64,000 bases of DNA, taken from the NCBI GenBank assembly GCA_905479495.1, contig CAJQMR010000034.1, positions 1 through 64,000 of the forward strand, read 5' to 3'. Position 1 is the first letter of the stretch; the number at the start of each line of letters is the position of its first letter. Shown here piece by piece: positions 24,984 to 33,262 of this stretch. The notes under the pieces were generated by a model. That model was not told where the DNA came from and did not search any database. It saw nothing but the letters and a program-made list of their open reading frames with translations. Both the position numbers and the translations under genes were made by a program. Source of the stretch: an uncultured Anaerolineae bacterium (GTDB lineage Bacteria; Chloroflexota; Anaerolineae; Promineifilales; Promineifilaceae).

Positions 24984-26099
24984 ATGCATTTTAACCTGGT
25001 TTTTGAAGGAGGCGGGGCTAAAGGGGCGGTTTTCGCTGGAGCGATGCAGGAATTTGAAAGGCAGGGGCATACGTACGGCCGTTTGCTAGGCACCTCTGCT
25101 GGAGCCATCACGGCGACTCTCCTGGCTGCCGGTTTTTCGGCGGCCGAAATGTTGGCTCAGGTTAACGAAAAACTACCTGATGGTTCTCCCCGTTTTTCCA
25201 CCTTTATGGATGTGGCTGATTCGATTGCTGAGGCTGATTGGGAAAACAGTGTTCTCTTTAAACTGTTCAAACAAATAGATTGGCCCTTCGTGCCCGAATC
25301 GGCAGAACGCCGGATGGATGATTATATCTTCAAGCAGTTTATGCAGATGAAAATCTATCGTCTCCTCTTCACCTTTCTGGAACTGGGTGGTTTGTATGCT
25401 GGCAATGCCTTTTTAGAATGGCTGCGTGAGAAGTTGGATTTAAACGGCCGTAACCTGGGGCAGGCCACCCTGGCTGAATTTTACGAACACACAGGCAAGG
25501 ATTTAAACGTAGTCGCCTCAAACATTACAGATGGCGGCATCCTGGTCTTGAACCATCGTACCGCGCCAAATTGTCCTGTGGCCTGGGCCGTGCGCATGTC
25601 GATGAGCATTCCGTTTGTCTGGCAAGAAGTTCGCTGGCGGCAAGAATGGGGAACCTATCATGGGCGGGACATCACTGGACATGCTATTGTTGACGGCGGT
25701 CTTAACTCTAATTTTCCCATCCGGCTGTTAATTTCACGCAGCCCTGACGTGATTGATGTGATGGGGCCGCACGATGGCACCTTTGCCCTGGGCATGTTGA
25801 TTGATGAAACAAAGCCGGTTGCGAATAGCCAAATTGGCGATACCGTTGCTGAGTCTCCCGCAGCCGTGGAAATCAAGGGCCTCCCCATTGTGCGCCGTGT
25901 TTCTAATTTGGTTAATACCATGACCAACGCCTATGACAAAACCATTATTGATGCCTACAAGGATGGTGTGTGTCGTTTGCCGGCAAAAGGGTATGAAACA
26001 ACAGATTTTGACATGAGTGATGCCCGAGTGAAGGCGCTGGTTGCCGCTGGCGAGCAAACGATGCGCGAGTTTTTCCTTGCTTTTAAACTTAAATCGTAA
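24984..26099 (+). CDS. Patatin-like phospholipase
   Basis: Cytoplasmic or membrane-associated acyl hydrolase, 371 residues. It has the oxyanion-hole motif EGGGAKGAVFAG (residues 8-19), the nucleophile elbow GTSAG (near 38-42, Ser catalytic) and the dyad Asp in VDGGLNSNFP (near 236), so the Ser-Asp dyad is complete. No signal peptide is visible. Start: ATG with an excellent AGGAGG. The substrate is probably membrane lipid acyl chains; some family members are toxins or effectors, but nothing nearby supports that here. Confidence 0.92.
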   Translation: MHFNLVFEGGGAKGAVFAGAMQEFERQGHTYGRLLGTSAGAITATLLAAGFSAAEMLAQVNEKLPDGSPRFSTFMDVADSIAEADWENSVLFKLFKQIDWPFVPESAERRMDDYIFKQFMQMKIYRLLFTFLELGGLYAGNAFLEWLREKLDLNGRNLGQATLAEFYEHTGKDLNVVASNITDGGILVLNHRTAPNCPVAWAVRMSMSIPFVWQEVRWRQEWGTYHGRDITGHAIVDGGLNSNFPIRLLISRSPDVIDVMGPHDGTFALGMLIDETKPVANSQIGDTVAESPAAVEIKGLPIVRRVSNLVNTMTNAYDKTIIDAYKDGVCRLPAKGYETTDFDMSDARVKALVAAGEQTMREFFLAFKLKS

Positions 26100-26128
26100 A
26101 TCATCGCTTTCACCGTTATAATTTCTCC

Positions 26129-26812
26129 ATGCTCAACCTCGTCTTTTTTCTGATTGGCCTGCTCGCGGCCGTTATTATCAATACTCTGGCTGATTATTTG
26201 CCATCCTCCCACACGCCCTTGCGACCGCAGTGGCACACCTGGGGCTGGTCGCAGCGTAAACGGCCGTTGCTCGTCTTCATCTTTACCCCCCTCATTTTGG
26301 GCAGCTTGCCTTTTTCCCTGGAGAGTGTGGTGGATACGGCCGTAAACAGTTTCCATATCGCCGTCCTCATCCTCATCATCGTCACTGATTTGGAGCATAA
26401 GCTCATTTTTGATGTGGTGACGATTCCGGCGGCCATTATTGCCTTGCTTACCAGCTTTCTGGTTAGTCCAGCAGAAAACAACATTCGTCTGGCCGTGCTC
26501 GGGGCGATTACGGGTTATGCTATCTTCTTTTTGCTCTATTGGGTGGCTCAGCTCATTTACGGACCAGGTCGCGGCGCGCTGGGCGCTGGCGACGTGAAGC
26601 TGGCGATGCTCATGGGGGCCATGCTGGGCTTTCATCGCATCTTTTTTGCTCTGATGCTGGGGATTTTGCTGGGTGGCATTTTCTCCTTGCTGCTGCTGCT
26701 CAGCCGCCGCGTAAGCCGGGATACTGCCTTGCCGTATGGCCAATACCTGGCGCTCGGGGCAATTATTATGCTCATTTGGGGCGCGCAATACGTCCAGCAA
26801 TTTTTGAATTAA
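26129..26812 (+). CDS. Type IV prepilin peptidase (A24 family), without methylase domain
   Basis: Integral membrane aspartic protease that trims type IV pilin or pseudopilin leaders, 227 residues with about six membrane segments. The two catalytic aspartates are visible in VTDLEHKLIFD and in GAGDVKLAMLMGAMLG (the GxGD motif). It is shorter than classic PilD because the N-terminal cysteine-rich methyltransferase domain is missing. No pilin genes lie nearby. A CGCAAAG-type inverted repeat fills the gap to the next gene. Confidence 0.88.
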   Translation: MLNLVFFLIGLLAAVIINTLADYLPSSHTPLRPQWHTWGWSQRKRPLLVFIFTPLILGSLPFSLESVVDTAVNSFHIAVLILIIVTDLEHKLIFDVVTIPAAIIALLTSFLVSPAENNIRLAVLGAITGYAIFFLLYWVAQLIYGPGRGALGAGDVKLAMLMGAMLGFHRIFFALMLGILLGGIFSLLLLLSRRVSRDTALPYGQYLALGAIIMLIWGAQYVQQFLN

Positions 26813-26813
26813 C

Positions 26814-26868
26814 CGCAAAGAACACAAAGATCGCAAAGCTTTGCTTAATTTCTTTGCGCCTTTTGCGT
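26814..26868. repeat. CGCAAAG-type palindromic gap element
   Basis: Left arm units CGCAAAGAACACAAAGATCG face right arm TTTCTTTGCGCCTTTTGCG. It fills the gap after the prepilin peptidase gene. A looser element of the same style is at 28499-28572. Confidence 0.65.
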
Positions 26869-26882
26869 AAAAAGAAGTGATC

Positions 26883-27554
26883 ATGGAAGTGACAATTATT
26901 GAGAAATTGAAGGAAGCGGGTATTGTTGTTGCCTTGCCGGGCGATTTGCCATTGACTACGATTATTCCCATTGCGGATGCGCTGCTGGCCTCGCCTATTT
27001 TGGCGGTGGATGTAGCCTTTGGCGGCACAGAACTGCCCCAATTGCTGCACGATTTGCGTCAGCGGGCAGGGGATAAATTGTTGATTGGGGTGAGCGGGGT
27101 GGAAACGGCCGTTCAGCTCCAAACTCTGCAAAGCAGTCCCATTGACTACATTTCCTCCTCTCGGCTGGATGATGATCTGCTGGTGGGCTGTCAAAGTGGT
27201 AACAAGGCTTATTTGCCCGGCGTAATTAGTGTCTGGGCGGCGCAGGCCGCGCAGCAGAAAGGGTGCGGCAGCATTCGCCTGCGTACCGGTGGTCCGGCCG
27301 GGGCCGATTATGTCCGCGCCATCCGCGAGGTCCAGCCTGAACTGAGCCTCATCGTCGAAACAGAGCTTGTTCCAGACGATGTGAGCCGCTACCGGCAGGC
27401 AGGTGCAGCGGCTCTGGTGGTCGGCGCACCGCTTTTCAATGGTCCGGCACAAACGATGGCGGATCTCATCACCCAGTCGCGAGCGTTTATCCAGGCTTGG
27501 CAAAACAGCAGCGACTGGCAGGTGACCCAATTTCCCAACGGCCGTCACAAATAA
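26883..27554 (+). CDS. KDPG/KHG aldolase-like protein without catalytic residues
   Basis: TIM-barrel protein of 223 residues that follows the layout of 2-keto-3-deoxy-6-phosphogluconate aldolase (Eda): EKLKEAGIVVALPGDLPLTT at the start, PGVISVWAAQAA in the middle, and AGAAALVVGAPL at the end. Aligning by eye with the E. coli enzyme, the catalytic Glu and Arg of EVTLRT become DVAFGG, and the Schiff-base Lys (FKFFPA) becomes Arg (IRLRTG). It is therefore unlikely to be a working aldolase and may bind a phosphosugar or serve another reaction. Start: ATG at 26883; a GTG two codons earlier is possible. A palindromic element separates it from the GNAT gene. Confidence 0.65.
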   Translation: MEVTIIEKLKEAGIVVALPGDLPLTTIIPIADALLASPILAVDVAFGGTELPQLLHDLRQRAGDKLLIGVSGVETAVQLQTLQSSPIDYISSSRLDDDLLVGCQSGNKAYLPGVISVWAAQAAQQKGCGSIRLRTGGPAGADYVRAIREVQPELSLIVETELVPDDVSRYRQAGAAALVVGAPLFNGPAQTMADLITQSRAFIQAWQNSSDWQVTQFPNGRHK

Positions 27555-27556
27555 GG

Positions 27557-27608
27557 AGAGATTGGAGACTGGAGATTATTAGTCTCAAATCTCCAGTCTC
27601 CAATCTCC
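27557..27608. repeat. GGAGATTGGAGA-family palindromic element (gap copy 1)
   Basis: GAGATTGGAGACTGGAGATT faces AATCTCCAGTCTCCAATCTC around a short centre. It starts 3 bases after the aldolase-like stop and ends just before the GNAT start, replacing the usual ribosome-site region. Confidence 0.9.
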
Positions 27609-27618
27609 AAAAGTGAAT

Positions 27619-28494
27619 ATGACCCAAATTACAATACGGCCGTTAGCCAGCCACGACGATTATGAACAAACCCGGCACATCCACATGGCTGCCTGGGGGG
27701 TAGACGCCTCTGAAACGATCCCACCACTGACGGTTCATGCTTTGCAGTACAATGGCGGCACAGCCCTCGGTGCGTATGATGATGACCGGCTGGTGGGCTA
27801 TGTTCTGGGGACGCTAGGTACGATTCAGGCCCCGAACCGCATTGATCAAATTGCGGCTGCTCGATTAAAAATGTACTCGGTGATCATGGGCATTTTGCCC
27901 GAATACCAGAGTCAGGGCATTGGCACGCAGCTCAAGCTGGCCCAGCGTGAGGCGGCGCTGCACCAGGGTATCCGGCTCATTACCTGGACCTATGATCCGC
28001 TGGAGAGTCGCAACGGCCGTCTTAACATTGGCAAGCTGGGGGCAATCTGCAACAAATATTACCGCGACTTCCACGGGCCGATGGCTGGACGCAACGCCGG
28101 ACTGTCCAGCGACCGCTTTGAAGTAGAGTGGTGGGTGACCAGCAATCGGGTAGAAGGCCGGGTGGCACAGCAAAGACGGCCGTTAAGCCTGGATGCCATG
28201 CGCGGGGCCGGGGCGATTGTGGTGAACGAAGCCCACTTTGACGCTGCTGGCTTGCTCATCCCACCGCTAGAATTTGCGCATAGCGATAATAACTTGCTGC
28301 TGGCCGAAATTCCAGCCGATATCCAGGCAATCAAAGTAGCCGATTTGGCGCTGGCCCAGCAGTGGCGGCAGCATACTCGGCAGCTGTTTGAATATTATTT
28401 TGCCATCAATTTTGCTGTCACCGATTTTGTGTTTCAGCCTGAGGTGGACGGCCGTTCCCGCAGCTTTTATCTCCTCACACACAATGATTCATAG
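27619..28494 (+). CDS. COG3375-type GNAT acyltransferase (possible N-succinyltransferase)
   Basis: GNAT-fold acyl-CoA-dependent N-acyltransferase of 291 residues. The acyl-CoA loop is PEYQSQGIGTQLKLAQREAA (near 95-115). The distinctive downstream block NIGKLGAICNKYYRDFHGPM and SDRFEVEWWV is typical of the long GNAT group (COG3375). Members of that group sit beside N-succinylamino acid racemase genes and N-succinylate D-amino acids. The next gene is a MenC/NSAR enzyme, which supports that pathway here. An M20-type desuccinylase would complete it but is not in the window. An alternative GTG start lies at 27613. Four ACGGCCGT copies fall inside. Confidence 0.82.
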   Translation: MTQITIRPLASHDDYEQTRHIHMAAWGVDASETIPPLTVHALQYNGGTALGAYDDDRLVGYVLGTLGTIQAPNRIDQIAAARLKMYSVIMGILPEYQSQGIGTQLKLAQREAALHQGIRLITWTYDPLESRNGRLNIGKLGAICNKYYRDFHGPMAGRNAGLSSDRFEVEWWVTSNRVEGRVAQQRRPLSLDAMRGAGAIVVNEAHFDAAGLLIPPLEFAHSDNNLLLAEIPADIQAIKVADLALAQQWRQHTRQLFEYYFAINFAVTDFVFQPEVDGRSRSFYLLTHNDS

Positions 28495-28498
28495 GAAA

Positions 28499-28572
28499 GG
28501 ACGCAGAGACCAGTGAGTGAGCGTGAGAACAACGAGATTTTTTTCTCTTTTCTCTCTGTGACCTCTGTGGCA
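28499..28572. repeat. Gap element with CGCAGAGACC ... CTCTGTGACCTCTGTGGC
   Basis: Imperfect fold-back between the GNAT and MenC/NSAR genes. The right half (TCTCTCTGTGACCTCTGTGG) is of a kind seen in gaps of many bacterial genomes. It lies directly upstream of the MenC start. Confidence 0.5.
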
Positions 28573-28579
28573 AAAAAAT

Positions 28580-29704
28580 ATGAAAATTGAACGCGTAGAC
28601 CTTACTTATATTTCCATGCCGCTGGTGTCGCCGTTTGGCACCAGTTTTGGTGTACAGCAGCAGCGGGATGCCCTCATTTTGGCCTTGCACGCCGAGGGCC
28701 TGACCGGGTGGGGCGAGTGTGTGGCCACCAATGATCCAGGCTACAGCTATGAAACGGCCGTAACTGCCTGGCACATCCTCTCCGACTTCCTTATTCCCGC
28801 TGTGTTGGGCAAAGAACTGGATGAGCCAGAGCAACTGCCTGGTTGGTTGAGCAAAGTGCGTGGCCATCCGCTGGCCAAAGCGGCGCTGGATCAGGCGGTC
28901 TGGGACATTACTGCCCAGCGAGACGGTCTCTCTTTTGCGCAGAAACTGGCCCAACCATACCCGGAAGGGCCGCGCGAGCGGGTAAAGGTAGGCGTAAGCG
29001 TCGGGACGCAACCCAGCATTGCCCAGACAATGGATGTGATTGCTGGTTATTTGGCTGATGGATACGGCCGTATCAAGCTCAAAATTAAACCGGGCTGGGA
29101 TGTGAAGCTGGCCTGGCAGGCGCGCCACACCTTCCCCGACGTGCCCATCATGCTCGATGCCAATTCCGCCTATACGCTGGACGATGCCGTCATTTTCCAA
29201 TCCATGGATGATCTGAACTTGCTGATGATTGAGCAGCCCCTGGGCTATGAAGACATCTACGACCACAGTAAATTACGGCCGCAAATCAAAAGCCCGCTTT
29301 GTCTGGACGAAAGCATCCATACGGCCGACCATGCCCGTTTAGCCATCGCCCTGCAAGCCTGTGACATCATTAACGTCAAGCCCACGCGCGTGAGCGGCTG
29401 GACTGAAGCACGCAAGATTCATGACTTAGGCGTGGCCAACGGGCTGGGTTTATGGGTGGGCGGTATGTTGGAAACCGGCGTGGGGCGCGCCGCCCAGCTG
29501 GCGCTGGCCTCATTGCCTGGCTTTACGCTGCCCGGTGACATCTCCGCCACTTCTCGTTACTACGAACACGACATCGCCACGCCGTTCTTTCTCAACACGG
29601 AAGATAGCACGATTACGGTACCCACGGGGCCGGGATTGGGCATAGAAGTGGACATGGACCGGTTGAAGGCGGTAACATTGCGCCAGGAAAGCTTCACTAA
29701 ATAG
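28580..29704 (+). CDS. o-Succinylbenzoate synthase / N-succinylamino acid racemase (enolase superfamily)
   Basis: Enolase-superfamily enzyme of 374 residues. Family marks: an N-terminal capping domain (PLVSPFGTSFGVQQQRDALI), the KxK catalytic pair in RIKLKIKPGWD (near 160), metal ligands in MLDANSAY and LMIEQPLGYED and CLDESIH, and the second-side Lys in INVKPTRVSGW. All catalytic groups for OSBS/NSAR are present. Because a COG3375 GNAT precedes it and no menaquinone genes are visible, N-succinylamino acid racemase is at least as likely as a menaquinone role (menC). This is a context inference. Confidence 0.88.
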   Translation: MKIERVDLTYISMPLVSPFGTSFGVQQQRDALILALHAEGLTGWGECVATNDPGYSYETAVTAWHILSDFLIPAVLGKELDEPEQLPGWLSKVRGHPLAKAALDQAVWDITAQRDGLSFAQKLAQPYPEGPRERVKVGVSVGTQPSIAQTMDVIAGYLADGYGRIKLKIKPGWDVKLAWQARHTFPDVPIMLDANSAYTLDDAVIFQSMDDLNLLMIEQPLGYEDIYDHSKLRPQIKSPLCLDESIHTADHARLAIALQACDIINVKPTRVSGWTEARKIHDLGVANGLGLWVGGMLETGVGRAAQLALASLPGFTLPGDISATSRYYEHDIATPFFLNTEDSTITVPTGPGLGIEVDMDRLKAVTLRQESFTK

Positions 29705-29707
29705 GTG

Positions 29708-29775
29708 TCATACTCGCGAAGGCGGGTAGGGTATCCGGTTTTTTTGACCAGAGAGGATGCCTGCCTTCGCAGGAA
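29708..29775. repeat. Gap element with CGCGAAGGCGGG ... CCTGCCTTCGCAGG
   Basis: GTCATACTCGCGAAGGCGGG and the facing CCTGCCTTCGCAGGAAAGAC form an imperfect fold-back in the gap before proC. It resembles the widespread GTCATTCCCGCGAA-type intergenic repeat. Confidence 0.6.
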
Positions 29776-29805
29776 AGACAAAATCGCAAATGAACAGAGG
29801 GAATC

Positions 29806-30645
29806 ATGTTTGAAGATAGAACGATTGCATTTATTGGCAGTGGCGTCATGGGCGAAGCGATGATTCGTGGTTTGCTGGCGCAAAAAAGCGTCTTGCCGAA
29901 TCAAATTTTGGCTGCCGATCCCTGGGGCCAGCGGCGCGAAGAGCTAAAAGAACGCTATGGCATCGGTGTCACGACAGACAATCGGGAAGCGGCCGAAAAC
30001 GGGCAAATTGTGGTCCTCTCTATCAAGCCGCAGACGCTGCCCTATGTCTTGCCCGAAATTCGGGGCCATCTGCGCCGCCAGGATTTATTGCTTTCCATTA
30101 TTGCCGGGGTGCCCATTAAAAAGCTGGCCGATGGCACGGCCCATGCGGCTGTGGTGCGGGCCATGCCCAACACGCCGGCGCAGATTGGCCAGGGCATCAC
30201 CGTCTGGACGGCTACGCCGGAAGTGACGGACGTGCACAAGCAGCAGGCCCAGGCGATTTTGGCTTCCCTGGGGCAGGAAATCTTCATGGACGAGGAAGAA
30301 TACTTGGATATGACCACCGCGTTGAGCGGTTCCGGCCCTGGCTATGTTTTTATGATGATGGAAGCCATGATTGACGCGGGGGTGCATTTGGGATTCGCTC
30401 GCCGCATTGCCGAACAGCTGGTTTTCCAAACGATGATTGGTTCGGTGAACTACGCCATCGAGTCTGGCAAACACGTGGCCGAACTGCGCAATCAGGTGAC
30501 TTCCCCTGGCGGTACCACGGCCGCAGCGCTGTACCACATGGAAAAAGGTGGCCTGCGCACCGTCATCTCACGCGGCATCTGGGCTGCCTACGAACGCTCC
30601 GTCTCCCTGGGCAAGGGAAAGGCGGAGGATGACCCGGAGGGTTAG
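29806..30645 (+). CDS. proC: Pyrroline-5-carboxylate reductase
   Basis: Last step of proline synthesis: reduces 1-pyrroline-5-carboxylate with NAD(P)H in the cytoplasm. 279 residues, full family length. The N-terminal Rossmann motif is IGSGVMGEAMIRGLL. Other motifs are SIIAGVPIKKL, RAMPNTPAQIGQG, and the signature ALSGSGPGYVFMMMEAMIDA with VTSPGGTTAAALYHMEKGG near the C-terminus. No defect is visible. The ATG at 29806 is preceded by GAGGGAA. Confidence 0.96.
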   Translation: MFEDRTIAFIGSGVMGEAMIRGLLAQKSVLPNQILAADPWGQRREELKERYGIGVTTDNREAAENGQIVVLSIKPQTLPYVLPEIRGHLRRQDLLLSIIAGVPIKKLADGTAHAAVVRAMPNTPAQIGQGITVWTATPEVTDVHKQQAQAILASLGQEIFMDEEEYLDMTTALSGSGPGYVFMMMEAMIDAGVHLGFARRIAEQLVFQTMIGSVNYAIESGKHVAELRNQVTSPGGTTAAALYHMEKGGLRTVISRGIWAAYERSVSLGKGKAEDDPEG

Positions 30646-30665
30646 TTGTCAGTAATCGGTAGGTC

Positions 30666-30716
30666 AGTATTCAGTAAGTAAGTAACTGATTGCTGATCCA
30701 CTGATTACTGAATACT
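30666..30716. repeat. AGTATTCAGTAA palindromic gap element
   Basis: AGTATTCAGTAAGTAAGTAA faces GATTACTGAATACT in the gap between proC and pabB. Its architecture (short tandem AT-rich units folding back) matches the GTAATT family, but the sequence differs. Confidence 0.65.
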
Positions 30717-30726
30717 TCTTCAAAGA

Positions 30727-32547
30727 ATGTCCCCTTTCGTTTTATTGCAACACGGCCGTTTCTGGCGCAAATTCCACCAGCCAGTGCGGGTAGTGACGGC
30801 CGTTTCTCCCCAGGAAGTTTTACCTGCATTGGTTGAACTGGAAACGGCCGTTCGCGCCGAAAATCTCTATGCTGCTGGATTCATCTGCTATGAGGCCGCT
30901 GCTGCCTTTAACCTGGCCGTTCATGAGCCGGTGGAAGGGTTGCCGCTGTTGTGGTTTGGCTTGTTTGAAAGATTTGAGGAGATTGGAGAACCTGTCCTGA
31001 GCCCGCCGAAGGATTGGAGATCGGGGATTAGCGAATCAATCTCTAATCTCCAATCTCCAATCCCCATTGGTAACTGGCAGCCCGCCATCAACCGCGACGG
31101 CTACAATGCCGCCATCCAACAAATTAAGGAGCACATTGCGGCGGGAGATACCTACCAGGTGAATTACACCTTTCCCCAGTGTGCCAGCTTTGCTGGGGAG
31201 CCGCTGGCCTATTTTGCCGAACTGGTAGCGGCGCAGCAGGCGGAATATGCCGCATACCTGGATATCGGCCGTTTTGCCATTTGTTCGGCCTCGCCGGAGC
31301 TGTTTTTTGGTCTGGACGGGTCGCGGCTGTACTCGAAGCCAATGAAGGGAACGGCCGTACGCGGCCTGACCCTGGCGCAAGACAACGCCAACATCGCCTG
31401 GCTGGCCCAATCAGAGAAAAACCGGGCGGAAAACGTGATGATTGTAGACATGATCCGCAACGACATGGGGCGGGTGGCCCAGGTGGGCAGCGTGACCGTG
31501 CCCAAGTTGTTCGAGGTGGAGCGCTATCCCACATTGCTGCAAATGACCTCTACCGTAGAGGCCCAAACGTACGCGCCGCTGAGCCAAATTTTGGCCAACA
31601 TGTTCCCCTGCGCCTCCATCACCGGCGCGCCCAAGGTGCGCACGATGGAAATTATCAAGGAATTGGAGCCGCAGCCGCGCGGTATTTACACCGGCTCGAT
31701 TGGCTTCCTCGCGCCCGATGGACAGGCTCAGTTTAACGTGGCCATCCGCACCGTCCTGGTGGATCGAGAGCAAGAACGCGCCACCTACGGCGTGGGCAGC
31801 GGCATCGTTTGGGATTCTGTGGCAGCGGATGAGTACGAGGAGTGCCGGGTGAAATCAAAAGTGCTGACGGAGAAACGGCCGTCTTTCCAGCTGATCGAAA
31901 CGATGTTGTGGCAGCCAGACGGGGGCCTCTTTTTGCTGGATGAGCACCTGGCGCGATTGCGTAACTCAGCGGAATATTTTGGGATTGCTTGGACGGAAAC
32001 GGCCGTACACACCGAACTTGATGCACTCACTCAAACGCTTAATGAACCGGTGAAAGTGCGACTGCTGTTGGCCCAAGACGGCAGTTTTACCTTGCAAACC
32101 GTCCCGCTGAGCGTGGGGGCACGGCCCGATCCCGTGCGCGTTGGGCTGGCCAAAGAGCCAGTCGATTCGCAAACCGTCTGGCTATACCATAAAACCACTC
32201 GCCGCTACCTGTACGATGCCGCCCGCGCTTCCCGCCCGGAGTGCGACGAGGTGATCATGCACAACGAGCACGGCGAGCTGACCGAGGCTGGCAGCTCCAA
32301 CATTGCCCTGCTGCTCGATGGCGAGCTGGTGACCCCGCCAATCGAATCCGGCCTGCTGGGCGGCACCTTCCGCAGCTACCTGCTGAAAAACCCAGAGGGT
32401 TGGCAAAATCCTGGCGGTTTACCCTTACACGAAAAAGTATTGCGCCTTGCTGATTTAGAGCGGTGTGAAGGGATTTATTTGATGAATTCGGTAAGAGGAT
32501 GGCGAACGGCCGTGTTGGCGCAACCCCTATTAAATGAGATAGCATAA
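30727..32547 (+). CDS. pabB: Bifunctional aminodeoxychorismate synthase component I / 4-amino-4-deoxychorismate lyase (PabB-PabC fusion)
   Basis: Folate-branch enzyme of 606 residues that makes 4-aminobenzoate from chorismate. The N-terminal two thirds is a chorismate-binding domain: GDTYQVNYT, SASPELFF, MKGTAVRG, SEKNRAENVMIVDMIRNDMG and SITGAPKVRTMEII. The C-terminal third is a class IV aminotransferase fold with the PLP lysine in LYHKTTRRYLYD and the tail TEAGSSNIALLLDG, acting as lyase. The glutaminase subunit PabA is not in the window. Residues about 84-113, in the linker before the catalytic domain, are encoded by a palindromic gap-type element read in frame. The stop overlaps the next ATG by one base. 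Five or more ACGGCCGT copies lie in the gene. Confidence 0.94.
   Translation: MSPFVLLQHGRFWRKFHQPVRVVTAVSPQEVLPALVELETAVRAENLYAAGFICYEAAAAFNLAVHEPVEGLPLLWFGLFERFEEIGEPVLSPPKDWRSGISESISNLQSPIPIGNWQPAINRDGYNAAIQQIKEHIAAGDTYQVNYTFPQCASFAGEPLAYFAELVAAQQAEYAAYLDIGRFAICSASPELFFGLDGSRLYSKPMKGTAVRGLTLAQDNANIAWLAQSEKNRAENVMIVDMIRNDMGRVAQVGSVTVPKLFEVERYPTLLQMTSTVEAQTYAPLSQILANMFPCASITGAPKVRTMEIIKELEPQPRGIYTGSIGFLAPDGQAQFNVAIRTVLVDREQERATYGVGSGIVWDSVAADEYEECRVKSKVLTEKRPSFQLIETMLWQPDGGLFLLDEHLARLRNSAEYFGIAWTETAVHTELDALTQTLNEPVKVRLLLAQDGSFTLQTVPLSVGARPDPVRVGLAKEPVDSQTVWLYHKTTRRYLYDAARASRPECDEVIMHNEHGELTEAGSSNIALLLDGELVTPPIESGLLGGTFRSYLLKNPEGWQNPGGLPLHEKVLRLADLERCEGIYLMNSVRGWRTAVLAQPLLNEIA
30978..31064. 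repeat. GGAGATTGGAGA-family palindromic element inside pabB
   Basis: GGAGATTGGAGA at the left and AATCTCCAATCTCCAATC at the right enclose a second GATTGGAGAT unit and a GTCCTGAGCCCGCCGAAGG insert. Translated in frame as EIGEPVLSPPK...SISNLQSPIP; the SISNL portion matches PISNL in the acylase copy. Confidence 0.9.
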
Positions 32548-33251
32548 TGGAACTTGATGAATTGTTTGCACATCATTTTTTGGGCGGTGATAAACCTGAA
32601 GATTACATCAACTGGGGTGTAGATCAGCTGTTGGCTGGCTCGGATTCAATAAACATGGCCTTGCTGGCCAGCATGGATTTCCTTAAACCAGTTTATATGC
32701 AGGATGTTCTGAAGCAGTTTGAAAAATGCTTGGAAGAATTATCAATTAGCTGGCCAGATGAAAGGGAAACAATACGAACATACTCTGAGACAATAGCTAG
32801 AAGAATCACTTTAGGCGAGATCGAACCCAGAGATGGGTTAAAACGGTTGGCGAGTTTATATTTTCCCTCTTTCTACTCAGAAGATTTGTACGCAATTTGG
32901 TATGGCCTGGAGTATGATGTTGCCAATCTAGAGTTTGGACACACTGCAACGAGTAATCCCGAAATTGATTTGGAAACTTTAGATACCTTCATTATCAAAG
33001 TTGCCAAACAATACCTGGAATTGCTCAAAATGAGTTTGCCTGAGAATTTTTTAAAGTGGGCGTATTGTTATGAGTGTCAACAAGTGCATCAGTACGTCGT
33101 TAAACCAGTCAAGGGTAATTCTCTGTTGAGAAAATTGTTCAAAAAACGACATGAATTTCATGTAGAATGTGCAAACTGCACCTCAAGTAAAATCACTACA
33201 ATGATAAATTATGAGGCAAGGCAAAAATATTTGCAGCTACTATCAACCTAA
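32547..33251 (+). CDS. Hypothetical protein with CxxC pairs, AT-rich
   Basis: Unrecognised protein of 234 residues. Mostly helical and acidic in the first 170 residues. The C-terminal part has two CxxC pairs (CYECQQVHQYVV and CANCTSSK) about 40 residues apart, suggesting a zinc ribbon or treble-clef. Base composition is visibly more AT-rich than the neighbours and no ACGGCCGT occurs, which may point to later acquisition. The ATG overlaps the pabB stop (TAATG), so it is translated from the same message. Function unknown. Confidence 0.65.
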   Translation: MELDELFAHHFLGGDKPEDYINWGVDQLLAGSDSINMALLASMDFLKPVYMQDVLKQFEKCLEELSISWPDERETIRTYSETIARRITLGEIEPRDGLKRLASLYFPSFYSEDLYAIWYGLEYDVANLEFGHTATSNPEIDLETLDTFIIKVAKQYLELLKMSLPENFLKWAYCYECQQVHQYVVKPVKGNSLLRKLFKKRHEFHVECANCTSSKITTMINYEARQKYLQLLST

Positions 33252-33262
33252 TGCAAAAAGTA

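Noticed and set aside
24984..26099. Patatin gene as a CBASS or other defence effector
   Set aside because: No cyclase, NucC/Cap partner or other defence gene nearby; neighbours are housekeeping-type genes.
27619..29704. Menaquinone biosynthesis locus
   Set aside because: Only the MenC-like gene is present and its neighbour is a COG3375 GNAT; no other men gene is seen.
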